This document shows, in pieces, positions 1 to 12,005 of a stretch of DNA of 64,000 nt; positions within the stretch are counted from its first letter, which is position 1; every line of letters starts with the position of its first letter. The DNA is from Cryptomeria japonica. Taxonomy: Eukaryota > Streptophyta > Pinopsida > Cupressales > Cupressaceae. Under the pieces are notes generated by a model. The model did not search any database. It saw nothing but the letters and a program-made list of their open reading frames with translations, and had not been told where the DNA came from. The translations under genes and the position numbers were made by a program. The stretch covers positions 41,033,140 to 41,097,139 of the forward strand of contig NC_081411.1 in the NCBI RefSeq assembly GCF_030272615.1, read 5' to 3'.

Positions 1-14
1 TATTTTTCAGTGTG

Positions 15-885
15 TGTGTGTGTGAAAAGTGGACTTGTATCTATAAGCACAACACTTCAATTAAGTCATTAGATGCATGGTTAGTAAATCAATAATCAAT
101 TAATAATAAAATCATAACAAAGTGACTCATTACCTTCTAGTAGATGCGGGTTTAGATTGCTCTCAGATTGCTAAGCTATCCAGTGACTAGACAACACCTA
201 AACAAAGGATTTTTAATCTATATAATCATGGATTTAAGCTAAATGGATGCAAGATTTAAGCTAGATATGCAAGATTAATCTAACATTATTTAAGGAATAT
301 ATGAATGTTTAAGCTAAATGATTTAAGCAATATGAAATAACTAATATGCAATATCTCAATGCAAATTCTTAATGAACCTAGAGCAAAAACAATATAATAA
401 CAATATATTCTCCAGGATTTTTGAATGAGAGATGAGAGCTTGAATTTATAGAAAATTCAAAAAGAAACCAAAGGCTGAGATTAAATGACGATAAGCGGTG
501 AAAATTTTCCAAGAGGAAGCACAATCCAGGTGAATTGATGTGTTTGGATGCTTTTCTCAATTTTAAAGGAAATTAAACTAAAATTAAGATAAAATCAAAA
601 AAAAAAAAACTGATTTATTTTCTATTTCATTCAATTTTAATATTTAAATGTTTTAATTGCTTTCTCTAAGATTATCTATCAATTTATAATTTGTTTTTCA
701 AGATTATCTCCAATTGATTTCTTTTCTCAAAATTTAATTCTCTCTTGGTCAATTAATTCCTTTTTTGAAGATTTGATGGCAAATTGATTTATTTTATTAA
801 ATATGTTAGGATATATAATTAAGATAAATAGGATAATTGTTTAAAATGATTTACTTTGAACGATCAATTAATTAAATAAATATTT
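15..885 (-). repeat. Left (3') LTR of the gypsy element, outer part
   Basis: This segment aligns closely with 17528-18430 (for example gtgaaaagtggac near 22 and 17535, and caatatattctccaggattt near 400 and 17947). Its first bases sit in a TG microsatellite at 11-24, so the exact start is uncertain by a few bases. The alignment stops at 885, where an 18-bp target duplication starts a 3.2 kb insertion, and resumes at 4110. The open frames in it are not coding. Confidence 0.85.
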
Positions 886-2463
886 TATTATTTTTTATTT
901 TTTATTTTTGTGATTAGTAAGTGGCCGAAGCCGAAAATTTTATTAATCATTATTAAAGTTTACATCACTCCACTCGTGTGGGCGCCAGTAAGAAAGAGTG
1001 GAGGCGAGAAAACCTTCGGCCTTGCCCGTGACCATAGTCCAGAAAATTTCTACATCTATTACATATATGATCAGATTTTGAAAATTACAATAGCACCCCA
1101 GGTTAAGGGTGATCAGGTGGGAAGATATTTTCTTTCCCTTACACGCCCTTATTAACATATTACAATTATCATTGTTCTTCTTGTGCCTTGTCTTGAGTTT
1201 GAGCTTTGATTACATGTTGTTTATAGCTTTTTAGCATAGTTGTCTTCCTTTCTTTTGTTAAAGATAGCCTTGCTCCTCCTGCATGGTTAGTTTTCAAATC
1301 ACTTGCCAAGATTGTTAGTAACATTTAATTTCCTATTTCAAATATTATCTTTTATCTTCCATTCTAGGATTATTCCTCAGCCATTTATCCGATTTGAACT
1401 GCCATTCCAAGAATTAAACAGAGAAATGTAAACACAAAATTATAAACAGAGTGTTTTGATTTCCTTCTCTGATGTTTCTAAATTCTTAACCTCATTTATC
1501 TATAAGTAGAAAGTAGTAGATATGACATAATCATAAATAGAGTTCTTAGATAATTCCCCTTTTATGAACAATGGTCATCTAAAGTTATGAATCACCTGTT
1601 TACTTCCTTTTGCTATTGTATTAGGATGTTATCCCTGATAATGGATAATATCCAGGATATAATAACAAAAGGGGATAAAGGGGATTCTGTCATGCCTAAA
1701 TCTGTGTCTAGCTGACTCACTCAGCCATGTAAAATTTATACTAAGAGGGTAATAGAAATGGATGAGTTTCATAGCAGAATTTATCCTAAATTCTCACCCA
1801 AAGTATTTTGCATGCAAGCCACATATTACCCGTAGTCTATAGAATGTCAGATAATATTTCATTTATAGATAGCCCAACAACAAGTATGATACGAGTATAT
1901 TTTAACAACTGGCAGGACTACTAGATGTTACAATTGATTTTCTTAGTTCATATAGGTCTACGCATATAGAAATTGAAGGCCTTCATTGTCGTTTTTGTTA
2001 ACAAATCCCTCCCTGATTTTGTATCCACCAATATTAATATATACTTATATATGAGTATATATTCATATTTATGAATATCAAAACAGAGTATGAATATATC
2101 AGCCAATTCTTAATATATGTAGAAATATATGAACAAGAATAATCAATAGTAACTAAAATGATAGCTCCAAGTTGCTCTTATGAAGTGTATATAAGTAACA
2201 CCATAAAATTAATAGTTAATGCATACTATTTAATTTCATTTAAACTAGCTATGTTTATCCTTAAGATATGGCAAGATTATTATCTCTTTCAAAGTCTGTA
2301 TTTGATCATAAGCTAACATTGTTCTTTTTGATATAGTAATAAGCCAGAGTACCAAACTATGCCGAATATATGGTGACAAGAAAGGAATAAAATTGTCACA
2401 TCATCTAACCAGGAACTGTAGCCTCCTTATTCCGAGCTTGAAGAAGGGGTCACCGCTTCTCCC

Positions 2464-2997
2464 TCATCCAGTTCCAAGCCCTCTTAGGAAGTCCTCAAAC
2501 CAAGTGGTCTTTGGTGGGTTTCTCACATGAAATAAGTGAAGCAGGAAATTAACGTTCCTATTTACTATAGCAATCCTCTCCCTGGTATATGCAGCCTCAT
2601 CCATAGTGATAATGGGGTATCTAGGCACCAACCTGTTGTTTCTTATAAAAACATCATAGTCTCTTAGCCTTGGTATGGTCCAGTCATTTTCAATATTGAC
2701 AAGAACCCTCTCCATATCGCCCAAGATCGAGGCTATGAAGACCTCCTTGCATAGAGCGCCTGTGTCATCTCTTTTCTTGGTGGAGATCACCGTAATAGCC
2801 AAGAACCTAGCCGCCACATCAGAGTTTGCCCTAGTTCGGTCAGTATTTCCGAGATAGTCTGAGCCGAGGATATTTTCTACAGCATCTAGTACTAAGGTAT
2901 GAGGAAAGCAAATAATGCATTTGAGGCGATCCCTAGTGATAACCCCATTGAAGACCATCTGCCTCTTTGAGCTGCTCAGTTTGATAGGGGTATCCAT
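2464..2997 (-). pseudogene. Unrecognised protein, 177-aa open part of a decayed coding region
   Basis: A 177-residue frame starts MDTPIKLSSSKRQ and ends FLRGLGTG. The same frame stays open 17 codons upstream of the Met to a TAG at 3049-3051, and the neighbouring frame contains a 36-aa stretch beginning at 3262, so the original protein was probably longer and is now frameshifted. Base composition is clearly less AT-rich than the flanks. The product is soluble-looking and mixed charged/hydrophobic, with no membrane segment, zinc finger or nuclease motif that I recognise. Being on the same strand as the A-rich tail, it could be a retroposed cellular mRNA or a piece of an RNA-virus capsid/nucleoprotein-type gene. 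Both are guesses. Confidence 0.45.
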
Positions 2998-3540
2998 TTC
3001 TGGTTTTGCTTGAGTCCAGAAGGTATCGATAACATAGAGCTCTATAGCCTAAATTGGTTTTATGGCTTCTTAGTTTTATCATGAAGGCTTGGCTTAATAG
3101 TTGCGCTGGGTAATTATGTTAAATGACTAAAATGTCACATCCTCTCTTAAATCACGCGTGCCTTTCATCCTCATCGGACATTTCTATTTGATTTAGTATA
3201 ATTGTCAAATCTTCAGATGAAGATCTGCCTGTGAAGATATCATTTTGAGTTACCATACTCATATTTTGGCTAATGATCTTTCGAGTTTCCGACTAAGACA
3301 ACCAACTAATGCCCTGTTCATCGGGCCTCTAACCTGCCATAATTGCCTGGATATCTCTTAGATCAAATTTGTAATGATGATCAGGCACTTTGATTAAGAG
3401 TTTTGATTTTTCATACGGTTGTATGTATTTGGATTTGACTATACTCATCATAAAGAGCTAATGATTATCATGTTCTTAAGAAGAATAAATATTTTATCAT
3501 GTAATAATTGATGGGTGAAAAATAAACAAAATGTATGTAA

Positions 3541-3586
3541 ATATATGAGATAACTCATATATATATTTATATATATAAGTTTATAA

Positions 3587-3631
<45 letters not shown>

Positions 3632-3890
3632 TATTTATATATATATATAATATTTATATATAAGTATATATAGATTGTGTATATATATATATTCATATAT
3701 ATATATATATATATATAATAGACAATAAGTATATATAAATATATATATATATATAATATATCTGTATGTATATATAAATATATATATATGTATTATATAT
3801 ATAATTATATAATATATATATATATATATATAGATTGTATATATATATCTAAATATATATTTATATATATGTATCCAATGTTTAATGTAT
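3541..3890. repeat. TA-rich low-complexity tract
   Basis: Nearly uninterrupted alternating TA with scattered substitutions. Any open frame here consists of Ile/Tyr repeats and is not a gene. Confidence 0.9.
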
Positions 3891-4109
3891 ATTAAATTTA
3901 ACATGCAGATTGTTTTGCATATTTTATAACAGAGTTTAATGCCAATGGTTAGTCAATAAATTCATCCAATCAGTATATATATGCCTATGTATATACAAAT
4001 TATTATGTATATATATGTATTTATATGAGTGATTATAAATGATCTAAGCAGTAAGTGTAAAAGGTTGTGTTAGATATTTAATTCTTATCCCCTGCCCCTA
4101 ATTTTGGAC

Positions 4110-4287
4110 TTAATTAAATAAATATTTAATTAATATTGAGTGATTGGTTAATTTTACCATATGACATTTGATGATTAAAGAATTAATTGTATGCTCAAGA
4201 TTTATTTAATTTCCTTTGGTTAGGACCTTGGTGATGTTGTTAAGATTGGGGGCCCATGGTTTAGATAACCATTTTTAGGGTATTACA
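4110..4287 (-). repeat. Left (3') LTR of the gypsy element, inner part
   Basis: Continues the LTR after the insertion and aligns with 18410-18585 (shared tgctcaagatttatttaatt and gcccatggtttagat). It ends in TATTACA at 4287, so on the minus strand the LTR begins TGTAATA, the expected TG end. Confidence 0.85.
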
Positions 4288-4300
4288 TTTGCCCCTCTTT
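4288..4300 (-). other. Polypurine tract of the gypsy element
   Basis: On the minus strand this reads AAAGAGGGGCAAA and abuts the TG of the left LTR, the expected place for the plus-strand priming site. It fixes the inner LTR boundary. Confidence 0.75.
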
Positions 4301-5446
4301 GAATTAATGTGCGAGCAGCGCATTGGTTCAAAGAATGTGTGATATCTAGGAGATACTAGTTCTGAACTTGATTGATCGCGAACTAGATGAAAAGCGAGGT
4401 GCTAAGCTTGATTCGAAGCGGCAAGCTGAATGAAGTTTGATTAAAGCGATATTGATCCCGAATTTGATTGAACTTAGGAACGATAGAAAACAAAAGATAT
4501 TGAACTTGAACTTGATTGATCAAGAAGCAGATCTTACTGATCTAGAACTTGATTAAACTAGACATGGTGAGTGATGATAAAAAAATAGATCTTGAACTTG
4601 ATTGATCAAGACACGATGAAGATAAATTGTCCAACTTGACCAAGAAACGATGAAATTGAACACTTGCTTAGATTTAGCGTGATCAAAGAAACTCTTTAAA
4701 ACCCTTGATTGAGTTTAAACGAATAATCATCTTGATAAAAAGCGATGAAACTAATTAACGTTAAGAGATTGATTCAGATAAAAGACAAATATCAGATTGA
4801 TTTGAAGTGATAAAACTGATATGTCCCTACCGATTGATTTGATTCAGACGATCTATAGATCTCAATTTGATATAAAGTGATGAAGATGAGATGTCCCTTA
4901 GCATTAAGGATTTGATTGATTTTCTTTAGTTGAAAAAGGCTTTTTTTTTTTTTTTTTTGCGCTTGACTTTTGATGAAGATTTCAAAATTTTCTTGACATT
5001 GAAGATGTGAGGTCATAAGGTCACGAGTATGCCCCCTCGGGAGTGAAATTGAAAGATAGTGACGGTACATGATGATAGATAATTACTTTAGCGATGATAA
5101 GTTATTTGAACACAAAGATTAATGTTGAAGATTAAAATCAGAGTTAATTTGAGAATTCAATTGAGATTTAGTGTTGATTAACGAGAAATTAAGCACAAAT
5201 TGAAGAAGAGAATGAGCAATTGATGAAAGCGGTAAGTGGTCAATGTCGTGAAACTTCGATGAGAGAATTGACGTTAGATTTCGATTTCAATCCTGAAAAT
5301 GGACTCAGGACAACCGATTTACGAGCTCTTGATTTGATATCATCGTACTTATGTTGATTGATTTTTGAGATGCTTTCTATATGCTTTATTCTACATGTAT
5401 GCATTTCTTTCCAGTAGGAATGTATGTAATGCAAAATGATCGTGGA

Positions 5447-6220
5447 TGTCTATTTTTGTTTCTTTTCATATGCAAATAGATGAATGTGCAACTAAGTAAT
5501 GAATAATGCAAATTTGTCATTTTTCTATATGCAATAAGATGAATGCAGATGAGTAATAATGAAATGTATGGATCTATATTAAATGTTTATGTATGCAGCT
5601 AAACATCTCAAAAACACAACTACTCGATCGGAGAAATGATGAAGCTTCCAGCGCTCATTTAGAAAATAAGGAGATCATTGTTACCATACCGAAATCACTC
5701 TAAATTCACAAGATGTGGTATGAAATGCAAAATGATATGCAAAATGAGATGCAATCCTAAACCTAGTCACTGGACTTTGAAAATCTTAATTTTCATCATT
5801 GAGCATTTTACAATTATATGTCTATTTTTGTTTCTTTTCATATGCAAATAGATGAATGTGCAACTAAGTAATGAATAATGCAAATTTGTCATTTTTCTAT
5901 ATGCAATAAGATGAATGCAGATGAGTAATAATGAAATGTATGGATCTATATTAAATGTTTATGTATGCAACTAAACATCTCAAAAACACAACTACTCGAT
6001 CGGAGAAATGATGAAAAGAGACCACTTAGCTAAAAAAATGATGAAGCTTTCAGCGCTCATTTAGAAAATAAGGAGATCATTGTTACCATACCGAAATCAC
6101 TCTAAATTCACAAGATGTGGTATGAAATGCAAAATGATATGCAAAATGAGATGCAATCCTAAACCTAGTCACTGGACTTTGAAAATCCTAATTTTCATCA
6201 TTGAGCATTTTACAATTATA
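5447..6220. repeat. Tandem duplication, two units of about 370-400 bp
   Basis: Unit 1 (5447-5818) and unit 2 (5819-6220) both start tgtctatttttgtttctttt and end just after tgagcattttacaattata. They are nearly identical. Unit 2 carries about 30 extra bases near 6014-6045, where the short sequence around aaatgatgaa is repeated. Confidence 0.9.
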
Positions 6221-7084
6221 GCAGGCAGAATAGAGTTCATTTATTTTCATGTGCAATATTAATTATCTTGTCCACAATGAGCCTTTTTTCGTTCATATCC
6301 TTGGACAGATTTCGCAAGGACCTGGATTGCACGATAAAGAAATTTCCTCAAAACAGACAAAGAAATGATGGGAACCTCCCTGTAGCATTCAAAAAAGTGC
6401 AGTCGAGGTATGTGAGGCGATTTCACCTTGATGTGAAGGCTCTTATCACAGACACCCAACTAATTTAGATGTTTCCAGATCATTGGGACCATTCCTTCAA
6501 GTAGAAAACAAAGAAGATATTATACCCCCAATCCTTGCTCCTCTAAGTTAGGATAGACTTCCTTGAGTTACTCAGATGGATAATAATCAAAAACCAATAT
6601 TAAAGACAACACACAAAGAAAATTTTTATGCATAGCTCAAACTATTTAGTGATTGTTTTTTATTTCATTGTTTTGCTTGTTTACTCAGTGATAAAACTCT
6701 TCAATAATCAGGAGACAAGTGACTAACTCGGAGTGGACGACCAAGTTTCACTGACGTAAGGTTGACTTGGTTGATACTTCTTAGGACATGTAATGTGCTC
6801 TTGTCGATTACCTAAGACTAGGACATTGATCGGTTCCAAGCCATGAGGGTTCCAACAAACTAGGATGTCACAAAAGTGACTGAAATATGTACGAGCGAAA
6901 GCAAAGATGCATGAAAGCAGGAATGCCAATGTTGCGCTGACAGATGGAGTGCTTGAGTACAAAAGGTGCATGTTTACCAGGATTTCACCTGCTTGGAAGA
7001 GGTGCATTTTTTTTTTTTTACCAAGGTGCCTGTTTACCAGGTTTTCACCAAGGCATTTTCTATCTTTTTCCCTTCTTTTTTTTT

Positions 7085-7373
7085 TGAATTTCTTCGGGAC
7101 TTTTTTTGATTTTATGATTTTTTCAGGACTTTTTCTGATTTTTATGATTTCTTTAGGACTTTTTCTGATTTCTAGGATTTTTTCAGGACTTTTTCTAATT
7201 TTTAGGATTTCTTCAGGACTTTTTCTAATTTTTAGGATTTTTTCAGGACTTTTTCTGATTTTTAGGATTTTTTCAAGACTTTTTCTAATTTTTAGGATTT
7301 CTTCAGCACTTTTTCTGATTTTTAGGATTTCTTCTGGACTTTTTCTGATTTTTATGATTTCTTCAGGACCTTT
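7085..7373. repeat. 30-bp minisatellite, about 10 copies
   Basis: Head-to-tail copies of a T-rich unit containing aggactttttctgattttt, with variation mainly at a few positions. Because the unit is 30 bp (ten codons), a plus-strand frame stays open through it and yields a leucine/phenylalanine-rich repeat. I regard that frame as an artefact of the repeat. Confidence 0.9.
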
Positions 7374-7610
7374 TAGCTATATAGGTTGCTGGAGTAGAGA
7401 ACATTTAAGTGAAAAATTTCTTCAAACGGATGGTGTTGATCGGTTCACGAAGCTGTTCTCCTTCCGATGTTGATAGTTGACAGGCACCAGAGCCAAAGTT
7501 GCAGTAACGATATAGGGACCCAAGCAGTTGGATTTGAACTTCCCTTTGTTGTCTCGAAATTATTGATTTTTAGGATTTTCTCTTAGAACTAGGTCACCAA
7601 CCTGAAATTC

Positions 7611-8400
7611 TCAGTGTCGAACCTTTTTGTTATATCCTTTGGACATCCTCTTTTGGCACACTCTGAGATGATCAAATGCCACTTGTCGATGCTCTTCCAA
7701 CAATTCAAGCTCTTGCAATCTAGATATTCTATAGTCTCCATCAATAACAAGACCTTGCAAGGAAACTCTTAGAGATGGTATTTCTACTTCAATAGGTAAT
7801 ACTGCTTCAGACCCATACACCAAAGAGAAAGGTGTAGCCCTGGTAGGTGTTCTGATATTTGTTCTATAAGCCCCTAATGTAGGTTTGAGATGTAGATGCC
7901 AATCCTTCCCAATTTGTTCACTGCTCTGTGCAAGATAGTTAATAGGTTTTTGTTAGATGTCTTTGCTTGTCCATTACCTTGAGGGTAATATACTGATGAC
8001 CAGTGTTGTTTTATTTTGAATTTCTTACAGAGTTCGTCTAGATCTTTTTTCTTGAACTGTCCTCCATTATCTTTTATAATGGATGAAGGTATACCATACG
8101 TGCAGATGATATAATTAAGAATAAAGAGAGTTACTTGTTTGTCGGTTGCATTGATGAGCGGAACCGCTTCTACCGACTTAGTGAAGTACTCAGTGGCAGT
8201 GATAATAAATTTGTGTCTATTAGATGATGCAAGATATATTTGGCCAATTAGATCAAAAGCCCACTGTTGCAAGGGCCAGTGTGTCACAAAGGGTATGAGA
8301 TCCCTTGTTGGAGCATGAATAAGGTGCCCATGTAGTTGACACTTTTCACACATTTTAGAAAATTTTATAGCTTCTTTCTCCATGTCTGGCCAGTAGTAGC
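7611..8400 (-). pseudogene. Gypsy integrase, degenerate
   Basis: The frame at 7874-8383 begins with the end of the zinc-binding region (CEKCQLHG), then shows the retroviral integrase core: AFDLIG carries the first catalytic Asp and IKDNGGQFKK the second. At the expected Glu the sequence reads GNGQAKTSNK, so the catalytic Glu appears replaced by Lys. A shifted frame at 7611-7823 holds the downstream C-terminal part (MVYGSEAVLPIEVEIPSLR), which in active relatives is continuous with the core. The enzyme would insert retrotransposon cDNA into nuclear DNA. The frameshift and the lost Glu make it inactive. Confidence 0.85.
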
Positions 8401-8580
8401 CAGCCCTTAGTAGTTTTCATGCTAAAGTTAGACCGTTCGAATGAGATCCACAAACACCTTCATGAACCTCAGATAATGCGCAACGAGACTCCTCAGTTTC
8501 TAGACATCTAAGCAAAGTATTATCTAAACCTTGCCTAAATAGGTCGTTAGCAATGATGACATATCGTGACGCATTTCAGA

Positions 8581-9309
8581 TTAGGTTCCTTTTTTCATTT
8601 CGGGAAAGATTAGCAGGGACAACTTGGTCACGCGGTAAGAATAAATGTGGCTATAACGAGATGAGTCATGTCCAATAATAGAACAAACCATCTGGGACTT
8701 AGGGGAATCATAGGCGGGGTAATGTAACTCTTCCACTAGGAATTCAAAGCAAAAATTAGACTCTTGTAGTTGTGGTATAGATGCCAAAGTGGCCATTGCA
8801 TCCGCTACTCTATTTGTTGTTCTGGGGATCTACTGAAATGATATGAAGGCAAAGTATTTCTTGATATCATCCACCATTCTCTTATAAGGCATCAGTTTCT
8901 CATCTCTTGTCTGATATAGATCATTGATTTAGTTGATAATGAGTTGAGAATCTCCATAGATGTGTAATTCAACAATCTTCCACTCGATGGCCAGCTTGAT
9001 CCCGTTTACCAAAGCTTCATATTCTGCAATGTTGTTTGTGCAAGGGAAGAGAATTTTGTAAGCTTTTGGAATTGAATATTTTTTAGGAGTAATAAAAAGT
9101 ATTCCGACACTAGAACCATGTTGAGTGAAAGACCCATCAAAGAACATCTTCCATGATTGTTCAGTAAGGTGCATGATTGATTCATCTGGGAATTCTATAT
9201 GCAGAGGTTGATTGTCTCCAAGTGGAGCATCAGCAAGTTGGTCTGCAATAACCTGTCCTTTGATGGATTTACGTTCCACATATTCAATATCAAATTTTGT
9301 AAGAACCAT
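8581..9309 (-). pseudogene. Second (archaeal-type) RNase H domain of pol
   Basis: MFFDGSFTQHGSSVGI, NIAEYEALVNGIKLA and IYGDSQLIIN supply the Asp, Glu and Asp of an RNase HI fold. After an in-frame stop near 8928, NRVADAMATLA supplies the last Asp, and the frame then runs to 8581. An additional RNase H of this type between RT-RNase H and integrase is the hallmark of Tat/Ogre elements. It would degrade RNA in the RNA:DNA hybrid. The catalytic residues look intact although the reading frame is not. Confidence 0.8.
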
Positions 9310-9320
9310 GACCCATTTGG

Positions 9321-9614
9321 TTAGCTCCCTGTAAGTGTTGCTTTACTGAGAAGATATTTGAGTGGATCAATCTTGGCTACCAGCTTAATGGAGTGTGCTA
9401 ACATATAGTGCCTTAACTTTTGTGATGCAAAGACCAATGCTAAGCATGCTTTCTCTATTATAGTGTAGTTCATTTCATACGACATCAATGTTTTGCTGAT
9501 GTAATAGATAGCTCGTTCCTTTTTATTATCATCATGTTGGGCTAGAAGTGCCCCCAATGAATTATTTGTAGCTGATATGTACAGGATCAGTGGCTTACCT
9601 TGAATTGGTGGCAT
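9321..9614 (-). pseudogene. RNase H domain linked to reverse transcriptase, degenerate
   Basis: The 97-aa frame matches the gypsy RT-connected RNase H: LYISATNNSLGALLAQ, then RAIYYISKTL, NYTIIEKACLALVFASQKLRHY and the strand KLVAKIDPLKYLLSK. The first catalytic Asp is replaced by Ala (ISAT), as is usual for Tat-type elements, where the second RNase H is thought to take over the activity. It ends in a stop at the junction to the next domain. Confidence 0.8.
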
Positions 9615-10670
9615 TAATATGTGTGGATTAGAAAGATATTCTTTGATTTGTTGTAAATGTTGTTCACAATCTTTATCCCAGTTGTATTAAATTCCTTTCC
9701 TTAATACCTTCGTGAAGGGTTGAGCTTTGTCTGCTAGCTGAGATATAAAACGCCTTATTGATTGAAGACGGCCCTGTAAACTTGTCATTTGACTGATATT
9801 CTTGGGTGGAGGAATTTCCATAATAGCTTGGACCTTTTCAGGGTCAACCTCAATTCCTTTTTTTTAAATTATGTAACCAAGAAATTTTCTCGATGTTACT
9901 CCAAATGCACACTTTTTAGGATTTAATCAGAATTTGAATCTTTCCATTCTATCTAGTATGAGGCCTAGTTCTTGAATATGTCTAGATCTCTTCATGGTTT
10001 TTACTAGGGTGTCATCAACATAATCTTCCATGTTTTTATGCATCATATCGTGGAAGATAGTGGTTACTGCTCTTTGGTAAGTTGCTCATGTGTTCTTTAG
10101 ACCAAATGGCATAACATTCCAACAGAAGGTTCCCCATGCACATGTGAAAGTTGTCTTTTCTTGATCTTCAGGTGCTATCTTGATCTGATTGTAACCAGAG
10201 AAACCATCCATTAATGAATACATCTCATATCCAGCAGTCACATCTGCTATCATGTCAATGTTGGGAAATGGAAAATCGTCTTTCAGACATGCTTTGTTGA
10301 GATCCATGAATTCTGTGCAAACTCTAATTGATTTGTCTGACTTTGATATAGGTACTATGTTTGATATCCATTCTACGTAGTCTATAACTCTGATAAATCC
10401 AACTTTTAGCAACTTCTCTAGTTCAGCCTTGACCAACAGTTCCACATGAGGATGCATCTTACAGAGGTTTTTCTTGACTAGTTTAACTCTTGGTGTAATA
10501 GAGAGGTGATGTGTGATGAGATCAGGATCTAGTCCTGGCATGTCTGAGTATGTCCATGCAAAGTTAATCTTCTTTTCTAAAAAAAGGTTGTTGAAATCTT
10601 TTAATTCTTCTGTTGATAGTGATTGAGCTAAATGAATGATGTGTGGTGTCTCTTGACTCCCAATGTTCAC
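9615..10670 (-). pseudogene. Gypsy reverse transcriptase, degenerate
   Basis: The frame 10086-10670 gives the RT fingers and palm: VGFIRVIDYVEWISNIVPI, DLNKACLKDDFPFPNID, YSLMDGFSGYNQIKIAPED and WNVMPFGLKNT. Reading on past the stop near 10085 gives the active site MEDYVDDTLVK (about 10010-10040) and then thumb/connection sequence (FLGYII, GIEVDPEKVQAI) to about 9650. The YVDD box is intact. Several stops in this second half make it non-functional. It would copy the element RNA into cDNA in cytoplasmic particles. Confidence 0.85.
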
Positions 10671-10842
10671 TGGCTAAGTTGGCTCGATCAATATGGAAGA
10701 TCTCTCCTGAAAATGACTTGGCAATATATCAAGTATCTCACCTTCGGGTGCCTCAGAGAGGTTTTCACCTTTAGGTACGTCCTTTATTTTCTCTTTTTTA
10801 GATTCTGATATCGCCACAATGTGGTTTTCGCCATCAGATCTT

Positions 10843-11950
10843 TTATTTTTTATTTTTCTTATTTTTGCGACTAAGATACTTGATATCCACTTCAGTCATG
10901 TTTTCATTTTGTTTGCTAGTGGAAGAGTACATGGGTTCAACTGCATTGAGATAGTAGGCTAACGTATAGTCATTGGCAAAAGTAGGTACATTCAAGGGTT
11001 GGTTATAATGAGTACAATCAATCAGTTCAGGATGTATTAAGGATAAGGTTGGAATAGGCTCAAGGGAGTTCACAGTACTATCATCATGGCTTTAGACCAA
11101 CCAGTCAAGTTCCAGAAGACTACCTTACGTATGTGTCTCGAGAACAGGAAGAGTCACGACATGATTATCGAAATTCATGTTAGTATTTAGTGGACCTAAC
11201 CCAACCGACCTACTTCTAGCATTGTTAACTACTTCAGACTGGACTACATACCATGGTGTGACAGTAACAGGGTCAGCAGACAGTATCTCAACATTCATGA
11301 CAGAGTAGTCATAATGTGTTGTTGAATAATCATTGTTATAAATAGAGCTCATGTTTGAGTTATCAGAGTCATAAGATAAAGTTTCTGACTCATCTTCAAG
11401 TGGCTTAGTAAAAGTATATATAGTATCAACACCCACATCTTTGATGTTGCAAGTTCCTTCGTGATTTGGTTCATTGATTTCTTTTATTTGACACAATTGT
11501 GGACATAACCTTGATGGTTCTGTTAATCCCTGTCAGTTGTTCCATTCAGCTTCCTCTAGACTGATGACTGGTTTTGTTTCTGTAGCTTCTAATTCTTCTT
11601 TTGTAGTTCCATACCTGATTTGTCTTATCTCATTGGAAGGAGAGTTAGTGGGTAAAGAAATTGCTTGTCCTTTCTTCTTCCATCTGTCGTTCATAGTCTT
11701 CTTGTCTTTTTAGTCTGATTTTTTCTATTTCCTTTTGCATTTTTAGGTGTATCAGCTCTTGTGCATCATCTATGATATCACTGGATTCTTCGAGGGTTTC
11801 TATAGTAGATGTATCTGAGAGATGGTTAGGACCCCATTCATAATCATTTGAATCATTTTCTGAATCATCTACTTGTTGTCTTCTAGTATATGTGACTGGG
11901 ATGTTCAGTGGTGCAAACAATTCTCTCATTCTATATACTTCGTCTCTCAT
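10843..11950 (-). pseudogene. Acidic linker between protease/G-patch and RT of the gypsy polyprotein
   Basis: Three short frames (11645-11950, 11125-11496, 10843-11073) form a Ser/Asp/Glu-rich, low-complexity stretch with a charged helix (KMQKEIEKIRLKRQEDYERQ) that looks like a coiled coil. I recognise no enzymatic motif. Its position, in the polyprotein upstream of RT, is where Tat-type elements have poorly conserved spacer protein. Confidence 0.5.
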
Positions 11951-12005
11951 ATCTTCTGGTACTTCTACTTCCTATGGTATTATAACTGATATAACTAGAA
12001 CTTGA

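Larger units (their letters stand above)
886..4109 (-). mobile_element. 3.2 kb retroposed insertion of unknown origin in the LTR
   Basis: The LTR is interrupted exactly between two perfect copies of the 18-bp sequence TTAATTAAATAAATATTT (868-885 and 4110-4127). That sequence occurs once, slightly changed, in the intact right LTR. The left edge (886-909) is T-rich, so on the minus strand the insert ends in an A-rich tail directly at the target duplication. A long TSD plus an A-rich 3' tail is the signature of LINE-type target-primed insertion, giving minus-strand orientation. The only coding-looking sequence (2464-3262) is also on the minus strand. The rest is AT-rich, with a TA-rich tract at about 3540-3890. 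No LINE endonuclease or RT was found, so it may be a retrocopy made in trans rather than an autonomous element. Confidence 0.7.
4301..7600 (-). other. 3' non-coding internal region of the gypsy element
   Basis: About 3.3 kb lie between the end of integrase and the polypurine tract, with no credible coding frame. The region holds imperfect repeats of a short dyad-like word (CTTGATTGATCAAG and variants, about 4360-4620), a tandem duplication at 5447-6220 and a 30-bp minisatellite at 7085-7373. Long 3' untranslated regions with tandem repeats are common in Tat-branch elements. Confidence 0.6.

Noticed and set aside
3635-3904. 89-aa minus-strand frame rich in Ile and Tyr
   Set aside because: It is a translation of the TA-rich tract, not a protein gene.
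6907-7473. 188-aa plus-strand frame with hydrophobic decapeptide repeats, resembling a membrane protein
   Set aside because: It is produced by the 30-bp minisatellite in the gypsy 3' region, opposite to the element's coding strand.
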